Assembly (NCBI GenBank): GCA_947496175.1
Contig: CANMBU010000001.1
Coordinates: 1,054,001 to 1,118,000, forward strand
Length of the DNA: 64,000 nt
Reading direction: 5' to 3'
Source: an uncultured Roseovarius sp.
Lineage (GTDB): Bacteria > Pseudomonadota > Alphaproteobacteria > Rhodobacterales > Rhodobacteraceae
Shown here: positions 45,188 to 54,670 of the stretch, piece after piece
Numbering within the stretch: position 1 is the stretch's first letter
Layout of the letters: each line of letters begins with the position of its first letter
Program-made: the position numbers and the translations under genes
The notes under the pieces: model-generated
Databases searched by the model: none
Told to the model about the DNA's origin: nothing
What the model saw: the letters and a program-made list of their open reading frames with translations, nothing else

Positions 45188-46696
45188 TCAGGGTGAGGTC
45201 GGCTCTTTGCGATCTTCGTCGACGATTTCCGCCTCGACGATCTCTGGTTCATCCATGGCCGCCTCGTCTTCCACCACCTCGGCCTCTGCCACCTCTTCGG
45301 GCTCTTCCGATTTGTCCTCGATGGCCCCCACGATCAGCGGCAGCATCTCAAGCCCGGTGCTTGACGTCAGCGTTGTGGCTGGCGGCGCACGCCAGCTAAG
45401 CGTATCAAAAGAATGACAGTTTTCACAGGCCGGGACCCATTCTGCATGGATATGCTGGCAGCTGTCACAGACCCATTGCGGCCCGCGCGGTGCTGTCAAA
45501 GCCCGTGCCAGCCAGCCTTTCACAACGCTGTCCGGCGCCCCTTCGCCCCGCTCAATCGCGGCCATGATGGTAAGCGACCGGGCGTCCGGCTCCACCTCCG
45601 CCAGGTCCCCCAAAGCCCGCCGCGCCGCCGGAAAATCCTCCGCCGCCAGATGCAGTTCCGCCTCAATCAGCTTGGTCTCCCGATTGTCCGGATGCTGCTT
45701 GAGCAGCTTCCCAAACCGCTTGATCCGAGCCACCGGCGTTTCCTCCGACTCCATCTCCGCAAACACCGCCGCCAGATCCGGATGCGGCTGCGCACTCCAC
45801 GCTTTGCGGATCACCCTGCCAGCGTTGCGTGTATTGCCCTGTTCAAGATATCCCCGCGCCGCCAAAACCGCGGCGGGCACCAGATCAGGGGACAGACGAT
45901 TGGCCTCAATACTGGCTTCGCGCGCCTCAATGGTGCTGCCTTCATTCAGGATGTCCTTGGCCTCTGACAAGGCCAGCACCGCATCGCGGCGGCGATGTAC
46001 ATCGCGTGGCAGGTTCCCGGATTTAAGCTTGGCATTGAGCGTTTCGCGCGCGCCCTTCCAGTCTTCTGTTTGCGCTTGAAGCTGCAAGAGCGTGTCCTGG
46101 ATCTCTTCGTGCTTGGGCTTTAGGCCAAACGCCGTCTGCGCCAGTTTCAGAGCCGTATCCGTATCCCCATCTGCCAGCTTTTGCCGCATGATCCCACGCA
46201 CTCCGACGAAGCGGGTTTTGTCGTTGGTAAGAAGGCGCTTGTAGACCTCCTCGGCCTTGCGGCGATTGCCGGACATCTCAGCGGCTTGCGCTGTGATCAG
46301 GTTGGTCAAAGCTGGTTTGCGCAAGTACTTCTCGGCGCGGTTTGCCTTGGCCATCGCCACATCGCCCTCGCCTGACGCCAATGCAACAAGACCTTCTGAT
46401 AAGGCGCGGTATCCTTTTTCCTGGCGATTGCGGTCAAAATAACGCGACAGGGCGGTTTCGTCCCCATTGATAAAGCGGACCACGGCGACAAGCAGTGATG
46501 CCAGCTTCAGCAGCAGCCAGATTGCGATAACCAGCACAACCAGGGCGACCACGGCCATAAGTGGTGTCAGGTTGAACTCTTGTCCTGCCATGACGACACG
46601 GACGCCGCCGTCCAGCTCCAAAAGAAATATTGCCCCGAAACTTGCCGCCACCACGAGGCAAAGGAAGAGGACTATCTTGATCACAGACCACAACAT
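45188..46696 (-). CDS. hemY: HemY-domain TPR membrane protein with C-terminal zinc ribbon
   Basis: 502 residues. Two N-terminal membrane helices (VIKIVLFLCLVVAASFGAIFL and LMAVVALVVLVIAIWLLLKL) precede the HemY_N region (YFDRNRQEKGYRALSEGLVALASG) and TPR repeats. A four-cysteine zinc ribbon C410-x2-C413-x10-C424-x2-C427 follows, then an acidic disordered tail of about 65 residues. The name comes from the E. coli hem operon; no enzyme activity is known for this family, and it is not the protoporphyrinogen oxidase HemY of Firmicutes. It follows the mic60 gene by 19 bp. Confidence 0.88.
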   Translation of the reverse strand: MLWSVIKIVLFLCLVVAASFGAIFLLELDGGVRVVMAGQEFNLTPLMAVVALVVLVIAIWLLLKLASLLVAVVRFINGDETALSRYFDRNRQEKGYRALSEGLVALASGEGDVAMAKANRAEKYLRKPALTNLITAQAAEMSGNRRKAEEVYKRLLTNDKTRFVGVRGIMRQKLADGDTDTALKLAQTAFGLKPKHEEIQDTLLQLQAQTEDWKGARETLNAKLKSGNLPRDVHRRRDAVLALSEAKDILNEGSTIEAREASIEANRLSPDLVPAAVLAARGYLEQGNTRNAGRVIRKAWSAQPHPDLAAVFAEMESEETPVARIKRFGKLLKQHPDNRETKLIEAELHLAAEDFPAARRALGDLAEVEPDARSLTIMAAIERGEGAPDSVVKGWLARALTAPRGPQWVCDSCQHIHAEWVPACENCHSFDTLSWRAPPATTLTSSTGLEMLPLIVGAIEDKSEEPEEVAEAEVVEDEAAMDEPEIVEAEIVDEDRKEPTSP

Positions 46697-46715
46697 TACA
46701 CTTCGCCCCCAGCCA

Positions 46716-47990
46716 TTAATTCAGTGTTTCGTTTAGATCTTGTGCGGCCCGCAGAGCATTCAAGCGCTCTGTTGCCTGCTCTGACCAAGCTGAAAATTCT
46801 GCCTTCGCGTTATCTGGCAGGGTGTCAATCTCGGACAGCGCATCCGAAAGCCGTCCTTCCTGTGTCGCCGCCTCTGCACGTGACAGGATCGCATCGGGAT
46901 CATTACCTTCTCGAGGCTCAAGTGACCTGGCGCCCAGTTGCGTGCGCAGGAAACTGGTAAATCCGCCGGATTCATCACTGGCCCCATCTGTCGAGCGCGC
47001 AATCGCCAAAGCGGCACGCGCGGCGTCGGGAAAGGATTGCTGCAGGTCTGTCACAGGTGTCGCGCCTGTCGCAGCGATGGCGGTCAGCGCTTCTGGCACC
47101 TCTGCACCGGCGTCTTGCAGGTCGGCCAGAGCGCCCTCAAAGGGCGCGCCGCTTTCCAAAGCCGATAGCACACGACTGATGCTTGCGCGGCGTATCGCGG
47201 CTTTGGAAGCCTCTTCCGCTGCGTCCTCGGTGTCTATTGCATTGGCAATCAGCGTTTCAAGTTCCTGACGTTGTCGTGCAATATCCGCTGCAGCAGCTTC
47301 AAGCTCACGCTCATAGGCGGCAACGGCCTCTTGAGATGCGCCTTCGGTGACAGGACGTTTTTCCAAAGTGGTCAATCGCGTGTCGATGCCATTCAGCGTG
47401 GCCTCAGTGCTTTCAAGACGTGTCAAAAGATCGGCTACGGATGCCTGAACATCGTCTAAACGGCCTTCGACCAAAGACATATCGGGCGCACCAAGGTCGT
47501 CCACTTTCTGTGTTAGCGCGCTCATCGTTTCACTTTGTTCGCCTACAGATGTTTCTATCCGTTGGATTTGCTGAGACAAAGCCGCGGCTTCTGTGTCGGG
47601 TTTTTGCGCAAGTCCGAAAAATGCCGCGGCAAACCCAATCGCCCCAGCGGCGACACCGCCAAGTGCCATGGGTAAGAAAGAGCTTTCGGTCTCTTGCGAT
47701 GCAGATGTAGGGTTTATGGAATGCTCGCTTGGCGCTGGCTCTTCTACCGTAACGCTCTCGTCGCCCGTTTCTGACGCAGCATTTTCAACTTCATCGGACG
47801 TGTCCGTCTCGGTCTCGGCCATTTCGGATGTGGTTTCGCTTTTGTCAGATTTCGCGTTGTTTTCTTGTTCCGTGCCATCATCAGCGGTTGACGGCTCTTT
47901 CGATGTCTCGGACACGTCTTGCGTTGATTGTTCGTCTACCAAATCCTCGGCTGCCGATTTTGTCGATCTGGACGTCTTTTTCTTCGCCAC
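46716..47990 (-). CDS. Mitofilin/Mic60-like protein
   Basis: 424 residues. A long acidic, low-complexity N-terminus (rich in E, S, T and D) leads to one membrane helix (about 105-127). A coiled coil (IQRIETSVGEQSETMSALTQ onward) and a C-terminal mitofilin-type domain follow. Alphaproteobacterial Mic60 bends membranes and is encoded next to hem genes, as here with hemD and hemY. Mitochondrial Mic60 is thought to descend from this lineage. Confidence 0.85.
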   Translation of the reverse strand: MAKKKTSRSTKSAAEDLVDEQSTQDVSETSKEPSTADDGTEQENNAKSDKSETTSEMAETETDTSDEVENAASETGDESVTVEEPAPSEHSINPTSASQETESSFLPMALGGVAAGAIGFAAAFFGLAQKPDTEAAALSQQIQRIETSVGEQSETMSALTQKVDDLGAPDMSLVEGRLDDVQASVADLLTRLESTEATLNGIDTRLTTLEKRPVTEGASQEAVAAYERELEAAAADIARQRQELETLIANAIDTEDAAEEASKAAIRRASISRVLSALESGAPFEGALADLQDAGAEVPEALTAIAATGATPVTDLQQSFPDAARAALAIARSTDGASDESGGFTSFLRTQLGARSLEPREGNDPDAILSRAEAATQEGRLSDALSEIDTLPDNAKAEFSAWSEQATERLNALRAAQDLNETLN

Positions 47991-48037
47991 GTCAGCAGCC
48001 TTTCTCGAATCTTAGAGCATCAATACCCTTAATGACA

Positions 48038-48769
48038 TTACTTCGCAGATGATTTGCCCTCAAGGCGATTGGCAGAGGTCCAAAGCTGTTCGACAACATC
48101 TAGCATGGCGCTTGCTGAGGGGGTCTGAGCGGTTGACAGCATTGCCACATTATCCTCCGGCACTTCATGCGCCACATTTTCACTCATCGCTCCTACAAAA
48201 AGACGTTCGCGCCATGTTTGATTATCAAAGAACAATTTAGCGCTGCGCGGGGAAAATAAAGGAAGAACAACCCCTGACGCGGTCGCGAGGGCAGTTTGAG
48301 CTTCTTCCGTTAGGTGCCTCTCACGCTGGTCGTAGACAATAGTTTGGCGGAAATCTGTACCCGATTGTGCCAGCGCATCCGCCAGATCAAACGCGATATG
48401 GTTTCCCCGAAGGTAGAGAATTGGCCCTGCTGGACCGTCTTTCAGAAGTTTTTTTGCAAGCGACGGAGCTGATCCTCCGCCTTCGACTGGTTCAAACCCA
48501 GCCTCGCGCGCGGCGTCGCCGGTGGCGGACCCAACGACGTAGCATGTGAAGTGTCGTTCCCTTTTTAGGGCTGCGAATGCACGGACAGCATGTGCAGATG
48601 TAAAAACAAGTGTTTGAACACCTTCAGTTGGAATTCTGGGCAAGAGATGGCAGATCTCGATCAAAGGAGAGAGGATAAGCGGGACATCTGGCCCTATCCT
48701 GGCGCGTAGCAGCTCTGCAAATTCATTTGCAGAATGTGACGGCCGGGTGATCAGGATCTTCACGGTCAT
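48038..48769 (-). CDS. hemD: Uroporphyrinogen-III synthase
   Basis: 243 residues from the ATG at 48769; the longer open frame up to 49276 runs antisense into tsaD and is not used. Motifs are LITRPSHSANEFAELLRARIG, TLVFTSAHAVRAFAAL, CYVVGSATGDAAREAGF and LPLFSPRSAKLFF, all HemD-like though the family is poorly conserved. It closes hydroxymethylbilane to uroporphyrinogen III. It is divergent from tsaD (72 bp) and first of hemD-mic60-hemY. hemC was not seen in the window. Confidence 0.85.
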   Translation of the reverse strand: MTVKILITRPSHSANEFAELLRARIGPDVPLILSPLIEICHLLPRIPTEGVQTLVFTSAHAVRAFAALKRERHFTCYVVGSATGDAAREAGFEPVEGGGSAPSLAKKLLKDGPAGPILYLRGNHIAFDLADALAQSGTDFRQTIVYDQRERHLTEEAQTALATASGVVLPLFSPRSAKLFFDNQTWRERLFVGAMSENVAHEVPEDNVAMLSTAQTPSASAMLDVVEQLWTSANRLEGKSSAK

Positions 48770-48841
48770 TGCCGGTCCAGAGTTGTTTAAACGCCCATCA
48801 GGTGATACCTGCCCCAGAGCCTCGGCGCAACGGACACGAAT

Positions 48842-49936
48842 ATGACAAACGCTCTTACAGTGCTTGGAATTGAAAGCAGTTGCGACGACACTGCTGCGGC
48901 GGTTGTGCGACTGACTGACAGTGGCGCAGACATATTGTCCTCCATTGTGAAAGGGCAAAACGATCTGCATGCGGCCTATGGTGGTGTCGTTCCGGAAATC
49001 GCCGCGCGCGCGCATGTCGAAAAGCTTGATACGTGCATTGAAGAGGCTTTGACCGTTGCGCAGGTTGAGCTGAAAGACATTAACACGATTGCCGTGACGG
49101 CAGGACCCGGTCTTATTGGCGGTGTTCTGTCCGGGGTGATGTGTGCCAAAGGCATCTCCGCAGCTTCTGGAATTCCGCTGGTCGGGGTCAATCATCTGGC
49201 TGGGCATGCACTCACCCCGCGTCTGACACACAACATTGCCTATCCATATGTCATGTTCTTGGTGTCTGGAGGTCATTGTCAGCTATTGCTGGTCAGTGAT
49301 TGCAGTACCTTTAGGCGTCTTGGAGGCACAATTGACGATGCCCCGGGAGAGGCCTTCGACAAAACTGCGCGGATTCTGGGATTGCCGCAACCAGGTGGCC
49401 CGTCAGTAGAAAGAGACGCTGCAAAGGGGGACGCGACGCGGTTTGCTTTTCCCCGACCCTTGCTCGACAGACCTGGCTGCGACATGTCCTTTTCGGGATT
49501 GAAAACCGCGGTGATCCGAGCGCGGGATACAGTTGTGGCTGACAAGGGTGGCTTGACGACACAGGACCGTGCCGACCTGTGTGCCGGCTTTCAGGACGCG
49601 GTGGCTGATGTACTGGCCGAAAAAACGCGCCGTGCTTTGCAGGAAGTTGAGGCAGAACTGGGTGAAAACCCGGTTCTTACCGTTGCGGGTGGTGTCGCCT
49701 CCAATACGCGCATTCGGGACAAGCTGGAGGCAGTTTCAAGTGCATTTGGAGCGGTATTTGTAGCGCCGCCCCTTTCGCTTTGCACAGATAATGCGGCGAT
49801 GATCGCCCATGCGGGAGGGGAACAGTTTAAAGCGGGTAAGCTTGACGACATGTCGTTGAGTGCGCGGCCACGCTGGCCGTTGGATACGAGCAGCACCGCG
49901 TTGTTGGGCAGTGGTAAGAAAGGTGCGAAGGCATGA
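48842..49936 (+). CDS. tsaD: tRNA N6-adenosine threonylcarbamoyltransferase TsaD
   Basis: 364 residues. Metal-binding histidines are in [27 protein letters not shown] at the start, [18 protein letters not shown] and [16 protein letters not shown] are signatures of the Kae1/TsaD family. It catalyses the last step of t6A37 formation together with TsaB and TsaE. Its stop overlaps the gpsA start by 4 bp. Confidence 0.96.
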   Translation: MTNALTVLGIESSCDDTAAAVVRLTDSGADILSSIVKGQNDLHAAYGGVVPEIAARAHVEKLDTCIEEALTVAQVELKDINTIAVTAGPGLIGGVLSGVMCAKGISAASGIPLVGVNHLAGHALTPRLTHNIAYPYVMFLVSGGHCQLLLVSDCSTFRRLGGTIDDAPGEAFDKTARILGLPQPGGPSVERDAAKGDATRFAFPRPLLDRPGCDMSFSGLKTAVIRARDTVVADKGGLTTQDRADLCAGFQDAVADVLAEKTRRALQEVEAELGENPVLTVAGGVASNTRIRDKLEAVSSAFGAVFVAPPLSLCTDNAAMIAHAGGEQFKAGKLDDMSLSARPRWPLDTSSTALLGSGKKGAKA

Positions 49937-50892
49937 TCCGTGTGCTGGGTGCAGGGGCGTATGGCACAGCCCTAGCCGTGTCTTTGGCGCAAAACGGACC
50001 GGTTACGCTTTGGCTCCGGGATAAAGTGCAGGCAAAGGAGATTCAGGAGACCCGTGAAAATCGCAAGCGCCTGCCGGGTGTCAGGTTACATGACAATTTG
50101 ACCGTGACCTCGGCTATGCCTGCGTCGAAAGAAAGCCAGCTGACACTTCTTGCTGTACCAACTCAGAAACTACGAGGGTTTCTGGAGTCGCATGTTGCTC
50201 AGCTTGGCAGGGGGCCCTTGATTGCCTGTTGCAAGGGCATGGAGCTTGGAACCGGGCTGAGCCCGACACAGGTGATCTCAGCGCTTCGGCCGAAAGGCAT
50301 TAATGCCATACTGACAGGCCCCTCATTCGCAGCGGATGTGGCGCGTGGTCTACCCACGGCCCTGACGTTTGCCTGTGCTGATGCGGAGGCGGGTACAGGC
50401 ATACAGGCGCAACTCACTACCCCCAACATTCGTGTTTATCGCACCACCGATGTCATTGGCGCAGAATTTGGTGGTGCCCTGAAAAATGTGATGGCCATCG
50501 GATGCGGTGCGGTGATCGGTGCCGGTCTGGGCGAAAGCGCACGCTCGGCACTTATGACGCGCGGCTTTGCTGAAATCGTGCGTGTTGCTACGACACACGG
50601 GGCGCAGCGGGACACGTTGTCTGGCCTGTCGGGATTTGGTGATCTGGTTCTGACGTGTACGTCTGAGCAATCCAGAAACTACATGTATGGACAAAGTATC
50701 GGTCGAGGCGATGACTTTGATGAGACAGTCACCGTCGAAGGTGCGGCGACAGCACGTGCCATGACCCAGCTCGCCCAAGACCAGGGTCTTGATCTTCCCG
50801 TGACTATCGCTGTCTGCGGATTGGTCCAAGGCAAATTGAAGGTTCGGGACGCAATGGATATGTTACTGTCCAGACCATTGAAGGAAGAATAA
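49933..50892 (+). CDS. gpsA: Glycerol-3-phosphate dehydrogenase [NAD(P)+]
   Basis: 319 residues. The NAD fold is [16 protein letters not shown], with [18 protein letters not shown], the catalytic lysine in [13 protein letters not shown] and [19 protein letters not shown]. It makes sn-glycerol-3-phosphate for phospholipids. It is followed directly by the YciI gene. Confidence 0.96.
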   Translation: MIRVLGAGAYGTALAVSLAQNGPVTLWLRDKVQAKEIQETRENRKRLPGVRLHDNLTVTSAMPASKESQLTLLAVPTQKLRGFLESHVAQLGRGPLIACCKGMELGTGLSPTQVISALRPKGINAILTGPSFAADVARGLPTALTFACADAEAGTGIQAQLTTPNIRVYRTTDVIGAEFGGALKNVMAIGCGAVIGAGLGESARSALMTRGFAEIVRVATTHGAQRDTLSGLSGFGDLVLTCTSEQSRNYMYGQSIGRGDDFDETVTVEGAATARAMTQLAQDQGLDLPVTIAVCGLVQGKLKVRDAMDMLLSRPLKEE

Positions 50893-51162
50893 ATGCTGGT
50901 TGCCCTAATCGCCCGTGACAAGCCTGGCGCGCTACAGACCCGCTTGGACAATCGCGACGCGCATATCGCGTATCTCAAATCCACCAATGTGGTGTCGCAG
51001 GCGGGTCCGCTTTTGGATGCCAATGAAGATATGATTGGCTCTTTGATCGTGCTTGATGTCGAAGACATGGCGGATGCGGAAACCTGGGCCGCATCTGATC
51101 CATATGCGATGGCTGGATTGTTCCAAAGCGTTGAGCTTATCCCCTGGAAGAAGGTGATCTGA
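50893..51162 (+). CDS. YciI-family protein
   Basis: 89 residues, ferredoxin-like fold with VALIARDKPGALQTRLDNR, HIAYL and the ASDPYAMAGLF motif with the conserved D-P. YciI proteins are small alpha/beta barrel-dimer proteins; a few act as dehydrochlorinases or dehydratases, and most are uncharacterised. It begins at the base after the gpsA stop. Confidence 0.88.
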   Translation: MLVALIARDKPGALQTRLDNRDAHIAYLKSTNVVSQAGPLLDANEDMIGSLIVLDVEDMADAETWAASDPYAMAGLFQSVELIPWKKVI

Positions 51163-51165
51163 TCC

Positions 51166-51585
51166 ATGCGGTATTGGCTCTTCAAGTCCGAACCCTCAAC
51201 CTGGAGCTGGGATCAACAAGTCGCCAAAGCCGATAACGGTGAAGAGTGGGACGGCGTACGCAACTACCAGGCGCGCAATTTCATGCGAGAGATGAAAGTC
51301 GGCGACAGAGGCTTCTTTTATCATAGCCAAACCGAGAAGGCTGTGGTTGGCGTTGTCGAAGTTATCGCAGAGGCACACCCGGACAGCACCACAGATGATG
51401 ACAGGTGGGAATGCGTGGATATCAAAGCGCTCTGGCCGGTTGAAGCGCCGGTGACTTTGGAGATGATCAAGGCCGATCCGAGGTTGGATGACATGGTTCT
51501 TGTAAAGAATTCCCGGCTGTCTGTGCAGCCTGTAACTCCCGAAGAATGGAAAGTGGTTTGCGGGCTGGCTGGCATTTCACCCTAG
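51166..51585 (+). CDS. EVE domain protein
   Basis: 139 residues. YWLFKSEPSTWSWDQQ at the N-terminus and EWDGVRNYQARNFMREMKVGD are the EVE signature; GFFYHSQTEKAVVGVVEVI follows. EVE domains belong to the PUA-like group and bind modified bases in RNA or DNA. It lies 3 bp after the YciI gene, so it is probably in the tsaD-gpsA operon, which is a common neighbourhood. Confidence 0.92.
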   Translation: MRYWLFKSEPSTWSWDQQVAKADNGEEWDGVRNYQARNFMREMKVGDRGFFYHSQTEKAVVGVVEVIAEAHPDSTTDDDRWECVDIKALWPVEAPVTLEMIKADPRLDDMVLVKNSRLSVQPVTPEEWKVVCGLAGISP

Positions 51586-51639
51586 CACGCAGGGCTAGAC
51601 TAAGCGACACTTGCTCTCACAAAGACAAGGAGGGACAAG

Positions 51640-52035
51640 ATGGAGATCGTCAACGTAGTTGTTGCGGCTATTGCCAGCTATGTGTTTGGCACCGTTTGGT
51701 ACATGACGCTGGCCAATCCCTGGATGGAGGCAGCGGGTGTTGCCAAAGGTCCTGATGGGCGCCCCGAAAACAGTGGAAACCCGCTTCCCTATATCCTGGC
51801 ATTCGTTGCCGCACTTTTGGTTGCGGGGATGATGCGGCATATTTTTGAATTGAGTAGCATAGATACGATTGGAAAAGGGTTTGTTTCGAGTCTGGGAATT
51901 GGTCTGTTTTTGGCAAGCCCATGGATCATGATCAACAATGCCTTTGCGGGTCGCCCATTCCGACTCATCCTAATTGACGGAGGGTATGCCACCTTTGGCT
52001 GCGCCATCATCGGTTTGGTCCTGACACTCTTTTAA
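51640..52035 (+). CDS. DUF1761 family membrane protein
   Basis: 131 residues with four hydrophobic helices. The family pattern VVAAIASYVFGTVWYMTLANPWM with W-Y near the start is present, then FVAALLVAGMMRHIF, LASPWIMINNAFAGRP and a final TM. DUF1761 members are small integral membrane proteins of unknown function. It has its own AGGAGG and is followed by a strong bidirectional terminator. Confidence 0.85.
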   Translation: MEIVNVVVAAIASYVFGTVWYMTLANPWMEAAGVAKGPDGRPENSGNPLPYILAFVAALLVAGMMRHIFELSSIDTIGKGFVSSLGIGLFLASPWIMINNAFAGRPFRLILIDGGYATFGCAIIGLVLTLF

Positions 52036-52056
52036 GCGTCACAAACTCTGAAAACA

Positions 52057-52097
52057 AAAAGGAGGATGTCAGTTGGAAAAACCGACACCCTCCTTTT
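52057..52097. terminator. Bidirectional rho-independent terminator
   Basis: 14-bp stem AAAAGGAGGATGTC / GACACCCTCCTTTT with one mismatch and a 13-nt loop; T-rich on both strands. It serves the DUF1761 gene rightward, and its minus-strand face (ending TTTTTGTTTT) follows the small ORF at 52112-52258. Confidence 0.85.
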
Positions 52098-52111
52098 ACC
52101 CCACGTGCTCC

Positions 52112-52258
52112 CTACACACCACACGTGACTAAGAATTGGTCTCGGCCTACTGACCTTGCTGCATCCTTGTACATGCCTGCTACGCAATCTGCAAAGATAT
52201 AGTTCGGCCAATTATTTTCAAATTTACAGTAACTTAGACAAGCAAGACATGCACCCAT
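52112..52258 (-). CDS. Candidate cysteine-rich mini-protein (48 residues)
   Basis: Minus-strand ORF: MGACLACLSYCKFENNWP, then NYIFADCVAGMYKDAARS and VGRDQFLVTCGV, with five cysteines (4, 7, 11, 25, 46). It ends 15 bp before the T-rich minus-strand face of the terminator at 52057-52097, which would fit a leftward transcript. No good ribosome site precedes the ATG, and the frame stays open 13 codons upstream (TKITEGLRYLL), so a non-ATG start giving a lipoprotein-like or signal sequence is possible. Support is limited to composition, placement and the terminator. Confidence 0.4.
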   Translation of the reverse strand: MGACLACLSYCKFENNWPNYIFADCVAGMYKDAARSVGRDQFLVTCGV

Positions 52259-52331
52259 GAGCAGATATCTTAAACCCTCGGTAATCTTCGTTTGCTAACC
52301 ATTTCCTTGGGTGTGAGAAATAGGTGGTGAC

Positions 52332-53207
52332 ATGAGTGGGTCCGGCGAAAACGCTGCGCCAGTCATCATCAAAAGGAAAAAGGTTACCGGCGGCGACGGG
52401 CATCACGGGGGTGCCTGGAAGGTTGCTTACGCTGACTTCGTGACCGCCATGATGGCGTTTTTTCTTTTGATGTGGCTTCTGAATGCGACAACGGAAAAAC
52501 AGAGAAAGGGTATTGCGGATTACTTTAGTCCGACAGTGCCGATCAGCCGCGTGTCGGGTGGTGGTGATGGTGACTTTGGCGGAGAGAGTGTTTTCTCTGA
52601 AGTTGTTCTTCCTCAAAACGGCACCGGCGCGACACAGATGCGTCCAACTGAATCAAATCAGGCGCGGGGCGAAATGGGTTTGAATGAAGATGGAGCAAGT
52701 TCTGATACAATCGACGAAAGTCAACAAGATGTGCTCGTTCAGGCCAAGGAAAACATTGAAGATATACTGGCTGGCAAAAGCGGCGAAAGCACTGTGTCGA
52801 AGGACACGCGCCGACACATTGTCACGCGTGTGACGGATGAAGGTCTGATAATAGAAATCTTTGACCGCGAAAATGCGCCTTTGTTTGAGGGCAATACAGA
52901 TCAGGAAACTGAGCTTCTACAAGAGATCGTTGCATTGGTCGCAGCCGCTTCTCGACTTGTGGAAAACGATGTTGCTATTGAGGGTCATGTCCGGGCCGCT
53001 CCAGTTGTGAAAAAGGAAAATCCGGTTTGGGACATATCCATTGCACGCGCGGACCGCGTGCGCGAGTTGCTGGAAGACGCCAATTTGACCACAGAGAGGA
53101 TTAGCCGTGTCACCGGACATGCTGATCGTGAACCAACTACGTCAAACAAAATGTCAGTCCGAAATAATCGCCTCGAGGTTATCTTGCTTCGCGATGAAAG
53201 CCCGTGA
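52332..53207 (+). CDS. motB: Flagellar stator protein MotB
   Basis: 291 residues. The plug/membrane segment AYADFVTAMMAFFLLMWLLN carries the essential ion-binding aspartate (D35). A long linker precedes a C-terminal OmpA-like peptidoglycan-binding domain with VAIEGHVRA, SIARADRVRELLEDA and RISRVTGHADREP. It anchors the stator to the cell wall; motA starts at 63304, at the far end of the cluster. Confidence 0.93.
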   Translation: MSGSGENAAPVIIKRKKVTGGDGHHGGAWKVAYADFVTAMMAFFLLMWLLNATTEKQRKGIADYFSPTVPISRVSGGGDGDFGGESVFSEVVLPQNGTGATQMRPTESNQARGEMGLNEDGASSDTIDESQQDVLVQAKENIEDILAGKSGESTVSKDTRRHIVTRVTDEGLIIEIFDRENAPLFEGNTDQETELLQEIVALVAAASRLVENDVAIEGHVRAAPVVKKENPVWDISIARADRVRELLEDANLTTERISRVTGHADREPTTSNKMSVRNNRLEVILLRDESP

Positions 53208-53257
53208 TGACGTATGATGTTCCGTGACAGAGATGGAATTAGGGTGAATTTTATCTG

Positions 53258-53272
53258 TTAGCCTGCTGTTAA
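53258..53272. promoter_or_regulatory. CtrA-like box upstream of flgE
   Basis: TTAG, seven bases, TTAA; one mismatch to TTAA-N7-TTAA. It is 57 bp upstream of the flgE ATG. CtrA controls flagellar genes in Rhodobacterales, so this is a plausible site. Confidence 0.45.
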
Positions 53273-53329
53273 ACCTCGCGCCTTAAACCTGCGTCCAAAT
53301 GGTAATTGGTACAGCAGAAAGGCGTATCC

Positions 53330-54631
53330 ATGACAATTTCTTCCGCTTTGAACGCGAGTGTTGCGGGCCTTGGGGCAAATGCAACCAGACTCGCCGCAAT
53401 TTCCGACAATATCGCAAACTCTGCGACTTATGGCTACAAAAGGGTCGAAGCGGATTTTCAATCCATGGTTATTTCGTCCAGTGGTGGGAGCTATTCTGCC
53501 GGTGGTGTTCGGTCGAGTACGCAACGTCTCATTGATGAAAGTGGATCGCTTGTCTCGACATCGAATGCGACAGACCTGGCTGTGCGGGGTCGTGGCATGT
53601 TGCCGGTAGCGCTTTCGAGCGAGGTCGAGGTTGCCAACGGCTCGCAGCAGATGTTCCTGACAACGACGGGGTCGTTTCGGACAGATGCAGATGGACGACT
53701 CGTTACGGAGTCTGGCCTGGTCCTGCTCGGCTGGCCTGCAAACCCCGATGGCACCGTTCCAGAATTCCCGCGTGACACAAGCGATGGATTGCAGCCAGTG
53801 CAGATTAACGTAAACCAGCTGACTGGCGAACCGACGACACGGCTTGATCTTGGCGTAAATCTTCCTGCGACCGAAACAGAGTCCAACGCTCCTGGTGATC
53901 CACAGCAACTCTCTATCGAGTATTATGACAATCTGGGTAAGTCAGAAAATATTCTGATTCAATTCACGCCGACGATACCGGCTACAGGCTCTAGCAACGA
54001 ATGGACCATGACGCTGACTGACTCAGCGCAGGCCGGAGCGGTTGTTGGAGAATACGTTCTAACATTCGATGACTCCCGAACGTCCGGCGGTACGCTTCAG
54101 AATGTCGCGACCACGTCCGGGGGCACGTACAATGCAACTGATGGCACGATCCTTGTGAATGTCGATGGTGGCCCGATGGAAATCAACATTGGCAACTTGG
54201 GCGCATCAAATGGCCTTACACAGTTGTCAGATAGCTTCGCGCCCCTCTCAATTTCAAAAGACGGATCACCAGTTGGCAATATGATTGCAGCCGAGGTTGA
54301 TGAAAACGGGTTTGTGCACGCGTCATTCGACACAGGGATCACACGGATCATCTACCAAGTGCCTTTGGTCGACTTGCCAAATCCCAACGGGATGGTTGCT
54401 ATGGATCAGCAGACGTATCTGCCCTCTCCGGATAGCGGATCGTTTTTCCTATGGGATGCTGGCGATGGTCCGACCGGTGACGTGGTGTCCTTTGCCAGAG
54501 AAGAATCTGCGACGGACGTGGCCGGTGAGCTCACCGATATGATTCAGACTCAGCGCGCGTATTCATCCAACGCCAAGGTCATTCAGACTGTGGATGAGAT
54601 GCTGCAAGAAACAACAAACATCAAGCGTTGA
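53330..54631 (+). CDS. flgE: Flagellar hook protein FlgE
   Basis: 433 residues from the ATG at 53330 with AAAGG; the frame opens at 53306, but the added residues are not hook-like. N-terminal ISSALNASVAGLGANATRLA, ISDNIANSATYGYKR and C-terminal LTDMIQTQRAYSSNAKVIQT are the axial-protein coiled-coil ends. The centre is FlgE-type beta domains (DPQQLSIEYYDNLGKSE). FlgE polymerises into the hook. It is followed by flgK and flgL. Confidence 0.93.
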   Translation: MTISSALNASVAGLGANATRLAAISDNIANSATYGYKRVEADFQSMVISSSGGSYSAGGVRSSTQRLIDESGSLVSTSNATDLAVRGRGMLPVALSSEVEVANGSQQMFLTTTGSFRTDADGRLVTESGLVLLGWPANPDGTVPEFPRDTSDGLQPVQINVNQLTGEPTTRLDLGVNLPATETESNAPGDPQQLSIEYYDNLGKSENILIQFTPTIPATGSSNEWTMTLTDSAQAGAVVGEYVLTFDDSRTSGGTLQNVATTSGGTYNATDGTILVNVDGGPMEINIGNLGASNGLTQLSDSFAPLSISKDGSPVGNMIAAEVDENGFVHASFDTGITRIIYQVPLVDLPNPNGMVAMDQQTYLPSPDSGSFFLWDAGDGPTGDVVSFAREESATDVAGELTDMIQTQRAYSSNAKVIQTVDEMLQETTNIKR

Positions 54632-54670
54632 TCCCGTGAGTGAAGGTCACATTAAACCGGAGGTGATGGG

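Noticed and set aside
48770..49276. N-terminal extension of hemD to 412 residues
   Set aside because: The extra codons run antisense through tsaD; the ATG at 48769 gives the normal HemD length.
52081..52220. Possible small structured RNA (SRP or 6S-like) before motB
   Set aside because: No match to conserved SRP or 6S features that I could recognise; the coding and terminator reading fits better.
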